Source: Symbiodinium natans
Taxonomy: Eukaryota; Sar; Dinophyceae; Suessiales; Symbiodiniaceae
NCBI GenBank assembly: GCA_905221605.1
Contig: CAJNDS010001391.1
Span: 72,501 to 136,500, forward strand
DNA length: 64,000 nucleotides
Direction of reading: 5' to 3'
Of the stretch, positions 45,101 through 55,889 are shown one piece after another (position 1 is the first letter of the stretch; the number at the start of each line of letters is the position of its first letter). A model generated the notes under the pieces. That model had not been told where the DNA came from and did no database searches. It saw only the letters and a list, made by a program, of their open reading frames with translations. Both the position numbers and the translations under genes were made by a program.

Positions 45101-47285
45101 AACCTTGAACTAAACACCCAAAAGCGACTAAACCCCAAACCATAAACCTTGCGCCCTAAGCCCTCAACCCAACCCTCAACCCTAAACGATAAACCCGCAG
45201 CCCTGAACCCTGAACCCGAAACCCTAAACCCAACCCTATATTGCTTGGGGTCCAGCGACTGGGGCGCTGCGGAATCACCATGCTCATGCGGATGCGCTGG
45301 GCCGGGCCGAGGCGGGTCGCATAGCGTTAGAAAAGCTTCAAAGAGACATCCCGAGAATCCCCCCTTCTTTTGCTCCAGGGCGCTCGTAGGAGCCCGGGTC
45401 GATCTTGCCTGAAAAGAATGGGCAATCAATACCCAGGGGAACGTATTCAGAGAGGTGTGGTCATCGGCCGACAGACTAGCAAATCTTTGCGACGCCTTGT
45501 GGATCGAGTTCTTTAGGGCCATGTGGGGCCATATGGGGCCAAACAGATGAGCGCGCAGAAGAGCTCGAACACTCTCGAAAAGCGATGGAGGCACTGAGGC
45601 TTATACTGAGGCTCATGTACCGCGACTTGGTCTTGGAGTTCACCTTCATCGCCCCGCCAGCCAGGTAGACGGAGGCGCCTTTTCTTTCTTTCTTTCAGAA
45701 GAAGAAGAAGAAGTGAACTCCGACTTTTTTCAAACTGCCTCAAAAACACTCCTATCTTATAGAAAGAAAGAATGAGGATCCCAGAAGTTGGCAAGAGCAA
45801 AAGCAAAGCTCTGTTTTTGAAAAACACAATCCTTCCGCGGGAGCTGTGCCGAGCGGCGGAAGCAGACGGTGTCGTCCTTGTCCACGAAGCCGCTGGAGCG
45901 CAGCGTCGCCTCGTCGCAGTGGACGAAGTCGTGCCAGCCCCGGTCGATCGCCTCGCTGAGACCACACACGCTATATCAGAACTCTTGTCACTTCTTGCAA
46001 AGAAACCAACAATAGCTCAACAAAAAGAGGAGAGGCTCTGAAACTAACCCTGAAACGGACTCTTCTTTGTCTCTCTCTTCTCAACCCTCCCTCCTGCTCT
46101 CTTCTCAATCCTCTCTCCGAGTCTCGGCCCGGGCCTTGCCGTCGGAGGACTCCACCGGAGAGAAGGTGTGCTTGTCGTGCTTCACGATGGACTTCTTCAG
46201 GTCCTCTCTGCCAGGCTGCAACAAGAAAACGCGCTGGAGTAAGGTCTTTGACAGGAGCCATCACGGCGCTCCAATCCACACTTCTACGCTCTCTGCCTCT
46301 TCCGGTTCTCTACGCAAGCGGAGAGCCAAGTCGCCCCAAACGTACCCGCCATCATCCACACATCTCATCTGGGTGCCACAACTTCCATGTCACACGTCCT
46401 GGAAGTTGATGAGCGACACCAGGAACTGCACGTCCTCGAAGTACCAATGCGGCGGGTAGTCTTCGCTGGGCCGGGCTTCCACAAACGCGGAGATCCAGCG
46501 TGTGTCCTTCTTGTCCTCACCATCCCCGCGTACGATTGGGTTGCCATGGAGTGTCGCGTCGTGACTGCTATCTTTGTGATTGAGAAATACATGAAGAACC
46601 ACTAGAGACTTGAGGCTCCAGATACAAGTACCTGCATGTAGTTGTGGAGTCTCTCACATACAGCAATCTCTCCATGTGATGCTCTGCCCCGCCTCCTTCC
46701 CATCGTCCTTCTTGCCCTCCTTGTCGTTCTCCTTGTCCCTCTCCTTCTCTTTTGGGACCTCCTTGAGCAGCGCTGCCTTCAACTTCTCCTTTTCCTTGTT
46801 TCTTCGTAGGGGAATCTTGCAAGAGGAAGAGAGAGACAGAGAGAGAGTGAGGAACCAGATGGAACAAGGGGGTTGGACATTGCTCTCTGGAAGAGAAAGG
46901 GCAGAGCTACGACCACATATCTACTTGCTGCCGAAGAAGCGGTCTTGACGTTGTCCCTGCGCCGTGCCTTGGCTTTCTCCGTGTCCTCCTCCTCCTTCTT
47001 GCCTGCGAGCAAGAAATAGAGCCCAGAGTGTTTAAACTATAGAAAAATAGACAAGCAAACAGGTGGTACAAAGTATCACGAAAATCAGGGAAGCATGTTA
47101 CCCTGGCCACACACACACCAACAGGGGCACGCTGATGAAATGAAAATCCTCGGCGACGACTGGGCCAACACCACGAAAGGTACTGCCCTTCCCTTTTTCA
47201 GACTTCATGCTTTCGCGTTTCTCGGGAATGTCGGATGTTACAGGCGAAGCCGACTGCGAGAGTTCAACTGCCGAACATAGCAACA
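42130..47285 (-). CDS. USP7-like ubiquitin-specific protease (MATH + USP domains)
   Basis: Cysteine deubiquitinase. Exons, right to left: about 47140-47280 and 46920-47000 (charged N-terminus), 46660-46815 (Lys/Glu-rich, ending SITWRD, MATH start), 46395-46520 (DTRWISAFVEARPSEDYPPH, QFLVSLINFQD), 46125-46215 (DLKKSIVKHDKHTFSPVE), 45835-45965 (DRGWHDFVHCDEATL, GFVDKDDTVCF); together a MATH domain. USP part: 44745-44800 (FLNSLVQIWYHLGYFRSA, just after the Cys box), about 44485-44520 (VLPALREIFVRLQ), 44295-44345 (LCAAFGRKGWGKV), 44040-44115 (ADPDVFCQEVFSCLESELMP), 43575-43720 (DNSSAEALPRVVEVPAENK), 42735-42925 (ATLEETLDQYFSPKIIEDG, YKGVWRFFALL), 42550-42690 (WYLKRGDYD, FPRQIDLSKCPGG), 42400-42520 (YHLYAIMVECDDHYLSYIRP, catalytic His region) and 42130-42330 (RYRFDDREAG, ASFGGEEWLC, SRASMLLYL). 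Order matches USP7. The exon carrying the catalytic Cys (GATC) was not located, between 45.83 and 44.81 kb. Confidence 0.85.
43167..43201. repeat. (GA)n microsatellite
   Basis: GA run on the plus strand in an intron of the USP7-like gene. A poly-C run lies at 43399-43412. Confidence 0.95.
43740..43830 (-). CDS. Ala/Lys-rich exon within the USP7-like gene
   Basis: Minus frame reads FADFAEAEEAAVKAAAAKAK then GGKAAKARLLRD. It lies between the exon ending MLKET and the exon with MSDDEYDKYTMIF. An alternative reading is a charged helical insertion in the USP fingers region, which family members often have. Splice limits unverified. Confidence 0.5.
45100..45240 (-). repeat. degenerate telomere-like (CCCTAAA) patch
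   Basis: ACCCTAAAC, ACCCTGAAC and AACCCTCAACCC variants on the plus strand, i.e. TTTAGGG type on the minus strand, opposite in orientation to the patch at 17.4 kb. It falls inside the intron region of the USP7-like gene between the MATH and USP parts. Confidence 0.6.
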
Positions 47286-47583
47286 CTTACAGTATTGTTA
47301 GAATGAAGGCCAGTCAGCTTGTAGAAGCTCACGACCCACCGGCAGATAAAGAAGAAAAGACGAGGTAGTAGAGGAAGAAACGAATGTTGATGCAGAGGAT
47401 ACCGAACCAAATGTGATATGACTCTCTCTCTCTCTCACATGACTGATATGATGTGATTGTGTTGTGGTGCGTTATTTGCCGGTCTTCTTTTCACACAACA
47501 CCGACCCCGCACCTGGCCGATTCTTCCGCGCATGCTCCGGGGCGCTCTTGGTACCCTGCGGGAAGACCAGCAGCCTCGGTCGC

Positions 47584-47676
47584 TTAGCACTTCATGCGCT
47601 TCAGATACTTCAGAACTGCCAGACCCTGTGAGAACGTCTGTGTGATCCGAATGCGCGCCTCGCATCCTATAGAGAG

Positions 47677-47735
<59 letters not shown>

Positions 47736-49400
47736 GTGAGAGAGAGCACCCGTATACGCATTGCGGATTTCTTGAGGCCCAGGCCCGAAGACAAAGCCCC
47801 CGACGCTTTTGGCCTTGGACCGGAACTTCTCTGGAGCCACGTCTCGGGACAGGTCCTCTGCTCTGCAAACTTTTCACGCATCACTCTCAGTTCACATCTC
47901 AATACGCTTTCAGAACATTCGGTTGTGTGACAATGTCCTTCACGGAGACCCTCAGCTCGACCTCTGAGTTATCCAGAGAAAGAAAAAGAGACAACAAGTT
48001 TGGGCAGCAGCTCTCTCTTTCTCTCTTCGTGCTCTCTTCCTTCCTCTTCCCTATAACTCACCAACTCTTGTCTCCCTGGAGCGCGCGTGCCTCGTGCGGG
48101 TGCAATTCTGGGAGCGACCGGAAAGGCGACACGGCGGTGCGCCGCTCCTCCGCACAGGAGAATCGTCGTCTTCTGGGTCAAAGAAGATATACTGCTTCCG
48201 TCATACTGCAGCTCCCAGCAATGAGAAGAAAGGACTCGGCCACACATGACTCAGATCTCACAGAGGAAGAATTTACGCATATATTTGCTCTTACACTTTC
48301 TTACTGCCAGACCGTGCCAAAGGAGCACTCCACCAGCGATGCAAAACACATCCGATGCGTTAAGCAAGAAAAGTCCTTGGCGCTCACACATCGATCGCTT
48401 TGCCTCGCCATGCCACGCCCGACACGACCCTCCTGCAGATTGAGCCGGACTGAGCGACACGGTACTCTGCTTCCTTAGCCTAAGCCATAGCCACGCAACT
48501 TCGCTACCCTGCCTTTGGGATCTCGTCCGAAAGCCCCGTGCTCCGGGTGCTGGTGGTACTCATGCTCGCCTCAACATATCGCAGGGTGGCCACCATTGCT
48601 TCCCCCAGAGTGTTCTGCTTCTTCCCTTAAACAACCTTCGAATCCCTTTGCACTCTCTTTGCCGTCTTTGTCCCTGCTGCTCCGCCTCAGCAGCGGCCCC
48701 GTCTTCCGAAGACCTCTCCGAGGCATGGTCTGAGTCTCACTGGTCTCAGTGGTCTCTCAGTGGTCTCTCAACATCTCTCCACATCGGCGAGGGCGCGAAG
48801 GTGCGAGAGGGAAACGAGGCGAGGCAAGATGTACGTACTCAGAGTCGGTGTCAATGCCCGAATGGGGTGCAAGTCGACCAGCCGTGCACCGCCAACATCT
48901 GCCAACATCTGCCAACTGTGCAATTTGCATATATTTGCATGTTCAGGAAGAGGACAGGGACCGCGGGCGCGGGGGGCAAGGGTCGAGAGTTCGAGACTTT
49001 GGTCGACATGCTCGTGCACAAGGATAGTCCGGAGTGACTCCGGGAGAGCAGCTAAGGCTTGGTTCTTCTTGGAAAAAAGCACTCCGTCACTCCGTCACTC
49101 CGGCGGCTTCGGCTTGGCGCAAGCCCTTGGCGCCACACGTGAGCGGCGTCATTTTTCTGGTGTGACTACGACTTTAGGGCCCTAATAGGGCTTCGGGATT
49201 AAGGTGCCAGGCCTAGCGGGTTTGAATGCTTTGCAGACTTCATGCTGTGAGTGATCCACTGGAAGCTGGTGAGCGCGAGCAGAAGGCATGAAACAAAGCA
49301 GGGATCCTCGTTCAGTTTCTCCCCGCCTCTGACCCACCTTGCCGGCGGCCCCGGAGGAACTTCCCGAGCCTGACACCTGGCGGCGATTCAAGCTCGCCTG
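47584..49400 (-). CDS. unidentified gene with clear C-terminus
   Basis: Minus-strand exons: 49341-49397 (ASLNRRQVSGSGSSSGAAGK, donor GGCAAG|GTGGGT), 48650-48735 (SDHASERSSEDGAAAEAEQQ), about 48520-48598 (AMVATLRYVEASMSTTSTRS or, in another frame, EHEYHQHPEHGAFGRDP), 48070-48195 (YIFFDPEDDDSPVRRSGAPP), 47745-47865 (LSRDVAPEKFRSKAKSVGGF, then VFGPGPQEIRNAYTG) and 47584-47660 (ARIRITQTFSQGLAVLKYLK, then RMKC and stop at 47584-47586). The last two look like one folded domain. It ends about 300 bp before the first USP7-like exon, on the same strand. I do not recognise the family. Confidence 0.5.
47671..47747. repeat. (GA)n microsatellite
   Basis: Long GA run on the plus strand, in the last intron of the gene ending at 47584. 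Confidence 0.95.
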
Positions 49401-49409
49401 TGCCCAGAA

Positions 49410-50640
49410 GCCTGAGACTCTAAGACTCTAAGACTCTCAGCCTCCAAAACGAGGGTGCTTGTTTTTTTTTAGAGCTTTCCTCTGATCCCATTTGCTGAGG
49501 CCAGGGCCCGCGAGGCCAAGCCGGCAGCCCCGGCTCCGGCTCGCCGCGCCATGCTGGGCCACCTCCGCCGCTGCCGGCCGCTGCCGGCCGCTGGCCGCTG
49601 GCCGCTGCCGCCGCTACTACTGCTACCGGGCTACCGCTCGCGGCGATCCCCTTCTTCCCTTTCTCTGTTTTGCTCTCCGTTCTCCAGCTGCTCCCTCTCT
49701 ACACTTCGCCTCTTTCTCCTCTGCCTTGAGGACTGAAAGCGAGCTAAGCCCTCTCTTCAGTGCAATGCGAAGCGGCCCGACTGTTTCAAGCCGAGATGCA
49801 GCGAAGAGAGCCGTGCACACCGGTGTCTCTCATGGCTTGAGAAAGAACACCACACGCACGCGCACGGGCACAGGGGTCAAACAGACAAAGATGCGCGCAC
49901 ACACACGCAAACACACAGAGACAGACAGACAGCCACGGACAGGGACACAGACGCACACGCAGGCACAGGCGACAGAGACACAGACACAGGCAAGGCACAG
50001 GCAGACACACACACATTCACACATACACACTGATAGACAGACAGACACACAGACACACACATGCTCACACACAGACACAGAGACATGCACTCAGGCTGCG
50101 TCGACAAGCCCGCTGCACTGAGCACTTGCTGCACTCGTCGTACGTTACAGTGTTGGCTTCCAATGGGAGTTTGCATGCAGAACCAGGAGATATCCGTAGT
50201 AGGTGGCCCGAACAAAACGTTTGCGCTCGCGGTGCCAGGATCGAAGCAAGCTCCCACAATGTGGGCAGATCGAGAACACCAGAGTCCCTCTCACAAGCCA
50301 TGCAATGCATTCAATGCATGGGTCTTGGGCACACGGCACACGCATCTTTTGGAGCGAATTGCGACGCATGGCCATTCGGCAAGGTCGGGCTGGATGTGCA
50401 CTAACGCAGAGAAAGCTGTCGGTCGACTTCTGTTAAGAGAGTGGCTTCGACAGAGACACGCAGGGAGTTGTCGAAGAGAGCCTTGACAACAGCAAGCTTG
50501 GAAGCTTCAGTCAGCGCAACTTTCCACAAAATGTACTACCTCGTGGTGGTTCGGGTCTCAGCAGTGAATGGGACTGTTAATTCCACTGAGTGAACCAGAA
50601 GAGACAACTCAGAGCACACTCTCCGAGTCGTGTAAAGCAA
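49410..50640. other. weak exon candidates and CA-rich repeat
   Basis: Minus strand 49495-49551 has an ATG-led stretch (MARRAGAGAAGLASRALASA) and 49640-49745 a charged frame (SVLKAEEKEAKCREGAAGER); both are unproven. 49850-50095 is a diffuse ACAC/AGACA repeat. From 50100 to 50640 I see nothing coding-like. Confidence 0.35.
49856..50092. repeat. ACACGC/AGACAC-rich simple repeat
   Basis: Irregular CA/GACA units for about 240 bp. Long ORFs on both strands through it (Thr/Gln/His or Cys/Val/Leu) are artefacts. Confidence 0.9.
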
Positions 50641-50659
50641 AAGAGTAAGATGTAAGAAG

Positions 50660-51124
50660 CCAAGGCGCAGAACGGGATGGCGGCTCCTCTTCCTGTGGTT
50701 TGCCGGCTTCTTCTTGGGCGGCCTCCTTCGTCGCGGCAGTGGCTTCGTAACACTCTGCTGGCTGTATGCGCTTCTTCGTCTCTGCTTAAGGTCGGGCTGC
50801 GCAGGCCGCCTCTCAATCCTCTTAGATCCTGTATCATTAGAAGCAGGTGAAGACCCCCCCCCCGACGAGTGGACCCCGGCTTCTCCCCACCTGAGCGGTG
50901 CCCCAACATTCCCCAGGGACAAAGAAGAAGCGCATGGACATCCGGATCCGTCTCTGAACTTTCAACTTCCCATTAAAGGCCTGGCGGACATATCGACGGG
51001 CTGTACACGGAAGGTCCCATTCAGCGCTCCACTTTCGGGAGCCACACGGTAATCGGCCTAACTTGCTACCCTCTCTCACTCTTACTCTTCTGGCTCTCGC
51101 TCTCGCTCCCTTTCTTTTTTTTTT

Positions 51125-51161
<37 letters not shown>

Positions 51162-52511
51162 GCGCACTTAACCCCCCCCTTCCTTCCTTCCGTTGCACTC
51201 AACCCCCAGCAGGGGGTCGCCCTTGCGGGCGTGCTCCACCGAGTCAGTCGGGTGAGACAGCAGCCGCTCAGGTTGGGGTTGCTTAACCCCCCCCTCTCTC
51301 TCTCTCTCTCTCTTCCAAGGGGTTCCTGGCACCAGGCGTGATGCTTCTCTCTCTCCCTCTCTCTGGATCTGCTGTGCTTCACTTGCTGTTCTGCTAAACG
51401 CAGTTGCCGTCAGCGAGTCAGCGACACTTCCTGCCTGCGGGTGAGTGCAGTCACATGGGCATCCGTTGGCGGTCCCGTGCCAAGCGAGCAGTCTTTGTAG
51501 CCATGGATCTGAGAATTTCGAGCATTGGAGCTGCTGGCGTAGGACCTGTTGGAGGGCCTTTTGGCGAGTCGGGGCCCGGGCAACAAGGATGCAGAGCTGC
51601 AGATCTCGCAGGTGTCTGGAGACTACTTGCAGGGCCTCCTCACAACTTCCAGCCAGCAGGAACAAGGCAGCTGCCAAGTGAAACCGGTGCAGTTCCAGCA
51701 GCCGGAAGGCATTCTTCCGCAGGAATGAGGGCTCATTTGCCTTGTCATGGCTCACCAGCGCCCAAAGTTGTGAGCCGTTGCTGCTTTCTCGGAAAAGCCC
51801 TGTTTTGCAGAGTGCGCGCAGCTTTGGAACCGTCGCACCCAAGGTTACAGACCAGAAGACGGCCTCGTCCACGGCCAACTTCCGCGCGACCTGCTCATCT
51901 TCTGCAGCGGCGCGGCCCCAAACATCGGCGTCACGGTCGTTGCCTTCGTGAAGGTTGGATTGGCTGGATGAGCGCAGCCTTGCCATAGAGGCCTGGGCAA
52001 GTCTTGTGACAACCTGGTCCAGTAAGGGAGGTCCCCACCAGCCCACGCCGGTTTGCCTCACCCAGTGCCAGCTCCACCGCCGAATCGGCAGCATCTCCAG
52101 CAAACGCTGCGGGGGGATCCCATTGCTCCCATTGCTCCCATTGCTCCCATTGCTCGCGCTGCTCGCGAGGCCCCAGCAGGCGTCCGCAGTCGAGAGCCCT
52201 GCAAACGGGTTGTCGCGGCGAAAGAACGGCACGCCGGCACCGGCGCCGGAGCTGCTAAGGCAAAGGCCGTCATCCAGAGCCCGGAGGCCGACGCCGAGCT
52301 CCGCCGCCGCCAGCGCCAGCACCAGGCGGAGGGCTGGGTCCGCCTGGTCCGCGCCTTCGAAGAGCCGAAGCTTCTCCCGCACGGATTCCAGAAGCTCCAC
52401 CAGGCCACGCAGCCGCGAGAGCTCTTGGACCCGAGCCGCTTCTTGCGCCTCCTGGGCATCCTCCTGTGCCTCTGGTGACGCCTTGCACTCGGCAGACTCG
52501 GCAGAAACATC
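50660..52511 (-). CDS. protein with Rav1/DmX (RAVE complex) C-terminal domain
   Basis: The main exon is 51435-52511, 1,077 nt with no frame shift, from a strong acceptor (TTTTTCTCCCAG|GATG) to a GC donor (CCGCAG|GCAGG). The first part is a Glu/Ala/Leu helix (LRGLVELLESVREKLRLFEG). Then come GVGWW, AVFWSVTLGATVPKLRALCK, FLRKNAFRLLELHRFHLAAA and LFLLAGSCEEALQVVSRHL, the signature of the Rav1p C-terminal domain found in yeast Rav1 and animal DmX/rabconnectin-3, which regulate V-ATPase assembly (family knowledge). Possible later exons: about 51195-51275 (TDSVEHARKGDPLLGVE) and 50660-50790 (AETKKRIQPAECYEATAATK, then EAAQEEAGKPQEEE). No WD40 repeats are visible, unlike full-length family members. 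Whether it joins the coiled-coil exons at 52.8-55.2 kb is unresolved. Confidence 0.75.
51115..51162. repeat. poly-T and (CT)n tract
   Basis: T run followed by CT and CTTT units on the plus strand, in the presumed intron after the RAVE-domain exon. A second CT tract lies at 51293-51313. Confidence 0.95.
52102..52160 (-). repeat. 9-bp coding repeat (Asn-Gly-Ser)
   Basis: CATTGCTCC units on the plus strand encode SNGSNGSNGSNG within the long RAVE-domain exon. The repeat is in frame, so length change would not break the protein. Confidence 0.9.
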
Positions 52512-52826
52512 CTGGGAGAAAAAGGACACAGAAGAAGAGCCAACAAGAACACAGCCAGTTGCAGAAGCACGTGAAGACATCTGCATGGTGTGAAGATGTA
52601 CTGGCATGAACTGCACATGGGTAGTTCTCTAAATTTGTGTGTTTTTTGGGGTCCGTTTTATTTGGTACGGTACGTACTACTTATGGCTGAATATAGGGAC
52701 CCAAAAGCAGCGTTCGCCTTTTTGCATTTGTTGCTGTGTGTTTCTGCGGGTTGTGCCGCCCATGCCGCGCCGTGGTTTATTGTCATGAGAGAGCTCAAGA
52801 AGACTCTGCGGGGGATGTCCTAAGAC

Positions 52827-54015
52827 CTAAGACTCCCGGCTGTCCTCTTCGTACTTAGCAATAAGCTGCTCGATTCGATCGCTGAAGCTCTCCTGCTCCG
52901 GCTCCTTAGGGCATGAGTGCGCGCTGGGATCTCGAATCCTATTTCCTCATTGATTCCCCCACCGTTAACGAACCTACCGAGCTTGCGAACTTTTCATTCG
53001 TTCTCCCTTCTCCTCATTCTCCTTGGCCTTAGCCTCCAGGAGATCCAGGGCCCCTTGCGCCTCCCGCGCGCTCCGCTCCAGGGCCGAGGCCAAGTTTTCC
53101 AAGGCCTGGCCACCGCCCGAAGCGCCCGAGGCGCCCAAAAGGGGGCTCTCGCCGATGGAGCGGAAAGGGCCGCCCTCGCAGCCCTCGCCGCCCTCGACCG
53201 CGTGGAGCCACTGCTCCACAGGCTCCTCCACCAGCGAGTTTTTGAAACCTTTAACCTGAGCCCTCGCGCTCTGCTGCAAGTCCAGTGCCGCCAAGGTGCC
53301 AGCATCTGCCAATGCCGTTGCGGGGCCTCCTCGCGCCAGCTTCTACACTGCACACCATTCAGACTGCGACCCAAATCACGAAGTATCGCGAAGCATCGCG
53401 ATGTTTATCGCGATCTATGCGACAGAAACCAACGTGTACAAAGGCAGCACAAGCCCGAATGCAACACACGCCCTCGGCCTCAACCTCCTCCTGCGGCATC
53501 TCCACCACCTCTGGAGATTGTTCCTGGACCTCCTCTTGCGCTTTGAAAAGGATCTCCGCAGAGGCAAAGTATGAGAGGCAATCCTTCTCCAGTTCCTCAC
53601 CTGACCCAAACATGCCAGCAAGTGAAGCTCAAACACCTCCCGACAGACCAAGACAGAGACGGGCCTTCGAGGTTGGCACGTTTGCCTTGGAGCCCAGCAA
53701 GCTCCTCCTGCCACTCGCGGGCCTCGCGGAAAGTGTCACTAAGACAGGAAGAGAGCAAAATGAGAATGGACACACAGAGAGCTTGAGAGGTGCTCTGAGA
53801 CTTCTCTGAGGGCAGTGGCGCTCCAAGACTCAAAGATTTGAGCTCTCCGTTTTTCGTGTTTTTTCGTGTGTTTTTCTCTCCCCTGCTTCTGCCACTTCTG
53901 CCTTCTGCTCCTCGGCCAGCTGCCGCGCCGCCGCCTGTGCTCGGTCCGCCTCCCGATCGCCTCAGAGGTACCAGAGGCTTCTCAGCAGGGTAGAGTCCGG
54001 GTGGAGACGGTATAA
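52827..54015 (-). CDS. coiled-coil protein, 3' exons
   Basis: Minus-strand exons: about 53877-53962 (DREADRAQAAARQLAEEQKA), 53640-53745 (DTFREAREWQEELAGLQGKR), 53470-53600 (EELEKDCLSYFASAEILFKA, then QEEVQEQSPEVVEMPQEEVE), 53015-53307 (AGTLAALDLQQSARAQVKGF, VEEPVEQWLHAVEG, ENLASALERSAREAQGALDL) and 52827-52917 (EPEQESFSDRIEQLIAKYEE, then DSRES and TAG at 52827-52829). The product is acidic and helical. The final exon either ends the gene at that stop or is spliced before it (KYEE|GACAGC) into the RAVE-domain exon, which would keep phase 0 but needs a GA donor. No family is recognised for the coiled coil. Confidence 0.6.
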
Positions 54016-54179
54016 TACGGTATAGAGGTGCGAGAAAACAAACTGGAGTGACAAATTTAGCACCGCAGAAACTGGCAATACTCTTCTACTTGAGCATGTG
54101 ACAGGACACAAAGGAACGCGAAGCAAGGCGAGGCAAGGCAATCCAAAGCCAGCAAATGTTGTTGCACCGTACCTCACTG

Positions 54180-55215
54180 CTGCCCAACGCTCTCTCGAAT
54201 CAAAGCCCCCGGCGGAGCCGCTTCTCGTGGAGCCGCTGCAAGCGGGCGTGGCCAGGCTCCTGGGGCAAACAGATCGACTGATGGCTCATGGCTCTTATGG
54301 GTCGCATTCGTCAACTTTAAAGGGCCGCAGGGATTCCGAAAGGAAAGCAGCTCTGGGGGTCTGGCAAAAGATGCAAAAAGAGCAGTCAATGTTCAGTTTC
54401 AGAGGCATGGCGGCATGGCTCACGTTGTTCTCTGTCCTCCTCCTCCGGCCAAGGCTCGCAAAGAGACCGGAGCCAGTCCTGTCTCTGCGGTGCGCAGCAA
54501 CCCTCAACAACCCTCAACAACCCTCAACTCTCGACTGTCTGCTCACTTCCGCCGAGCGTCCCCCAAGGACAGCAAGCCCCCACCTCAGAGAAGGTCACAT
54601 GAGTCACATGGAGTCACATGGAATCATGGAATCATGGAATGGACCCAAGGGCAGCGGGACGAAGAGGCGCGAGACCTTTTAGCCTTTAAATTCAGTTCTG
54701 CTTCCAAGCAGCAGGAGCCTGACCTCGGCGAGCAGGACCAGCAGAAGTTTGAGGAGGAGTTGGGCGAGTTCCCCAAACAGAGGAGGATCCTGGAGAGGCT
54801 CCCTTTCTCCGGGAGCTTCGGAGACTTCGGAGACGAGGAGATCGAGGCGAAGCTTCGTCGGACGGAGGGGACCAGGTTCTCCGAAGTGCTCTCCGCGTTC
54901 TCCGCGTTCTCCGCGTTCTCCGCGTTCTCCGCTTCTCCGGGCTCCGAAAGTGGCGGCATCGCTTCGGAGAGCTGCTGCGATGTGCGGATAGTTCTAAGCA
55001 GCTTTTTCCACGTCGTGTTTTGCAGTCTGGATCCCTTCTGAGCAAAAGTTGGTGTGAGCAAAAGAGCTATCGCCCTTGATTGTGCTGTTCCGCAACTTGT
55101 TGAGAACTTCAGTCCTGACAAGATCTCTGACTCTGACTCCCTTTGGGTCTTGAGCCGGTGCTTCTCACGCGCTTTGCTCGCGCTTCCTTGCTCCCTGCAA
55201 ACCTTCTCCCCCTGG
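54180..55215 (-). CDS. upstream exon candidates of the coiled-coil gene
   Basis: 55110-55212 on the minus strand reads EKVCREQGSASKAREKHRLK then TQRESESEIL, and is open in the same frame as 54720-54985 (LSEPGEAENAENAENAENAE, SFASISSSPKSPKLPEKGS). 54190-54260 reads QEPGHARLQRLHEKRLRRG. The middle stretch is also open on the plus strand with a coding-like reading (KFEEELGEFPKQRRILERLP), so strand is not certain there; the minus neighbours favour minus. Confidence 0.4.
54890..54930. repeat. 9-bp repeat GCGTTCTCC, four copies
   Basis: Perfect 9-bp units on the plus strand; in the minus frame they encode (AEN)n. Confidence 0.95.
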
Positions 55216-55219
55216 CAAC

Positions 55220-55885
55220 GAGAGAGACCCTGTTGTGTTTGGTTTGCTATTTTTGTGTGGGGGTGGGGGGGGGGGAAGGGTACTGTGCGTCTAGGATTCT
55301 GGGCCTACAATTGCTCGTTGCAAAGATGGCATGGTCTCGACTTATTTTGGCTCGGCTGACGAGATGTCCAGCCATCACTGACAGAGATTCTCGGTGACAC
55401 CAAGGATCTCCACTAATTTCGGAATATGAATGAACATATATGAATGAACACATGGAAATATGAGAAACTTATGGACTAACCTGATCTGCTCATGTCTTGT
55501 CGCTCAAGAAGAGGAAGAAAGCACGAGAATACACAAAAAAACAGTCCGTTGACAACACTCATCGCCTGCCTCGCTTGGCAACATCTCTTGAAGCGTTCCC
55601 TGATGTTCCCCTGCATGTCCCCATGAGAGTATCTCCGAAGACATCGACAAGCACTAAGCACTGACGCGGTGGGCACTAGCTGAAGGCTTTTCGCATGAAG
55701 AATCGTTTCCAAGCTGGCTCCGACAGCTCGTCAAAATGCATTCACGTGCAGTCGGTCTTTTACACTCGCAAAGGCAGCTTTTGGCTTGGCTGATCATGGT
55801 TCTCAGGTCAATCACTCATCGCTGAGCTCTCGTACACCTGCACTCAACAGATTGCGGCCGTACCCGGCGCTACGTTGCGCTACGC
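55220..55885. other. no supported gene
   Basis: G-rich run at 55259-55276; otherwise no coding-like frame or repeat of note. Confidence 0.45.
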
Positions 55886-55889
55886 CGCG

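Noticed and set aside
49492-50121. Plus-strand ORF of 209 codons
   Set aside because: More than half is the Thr/Gln/His translation of a CA/GACA simple repeat.
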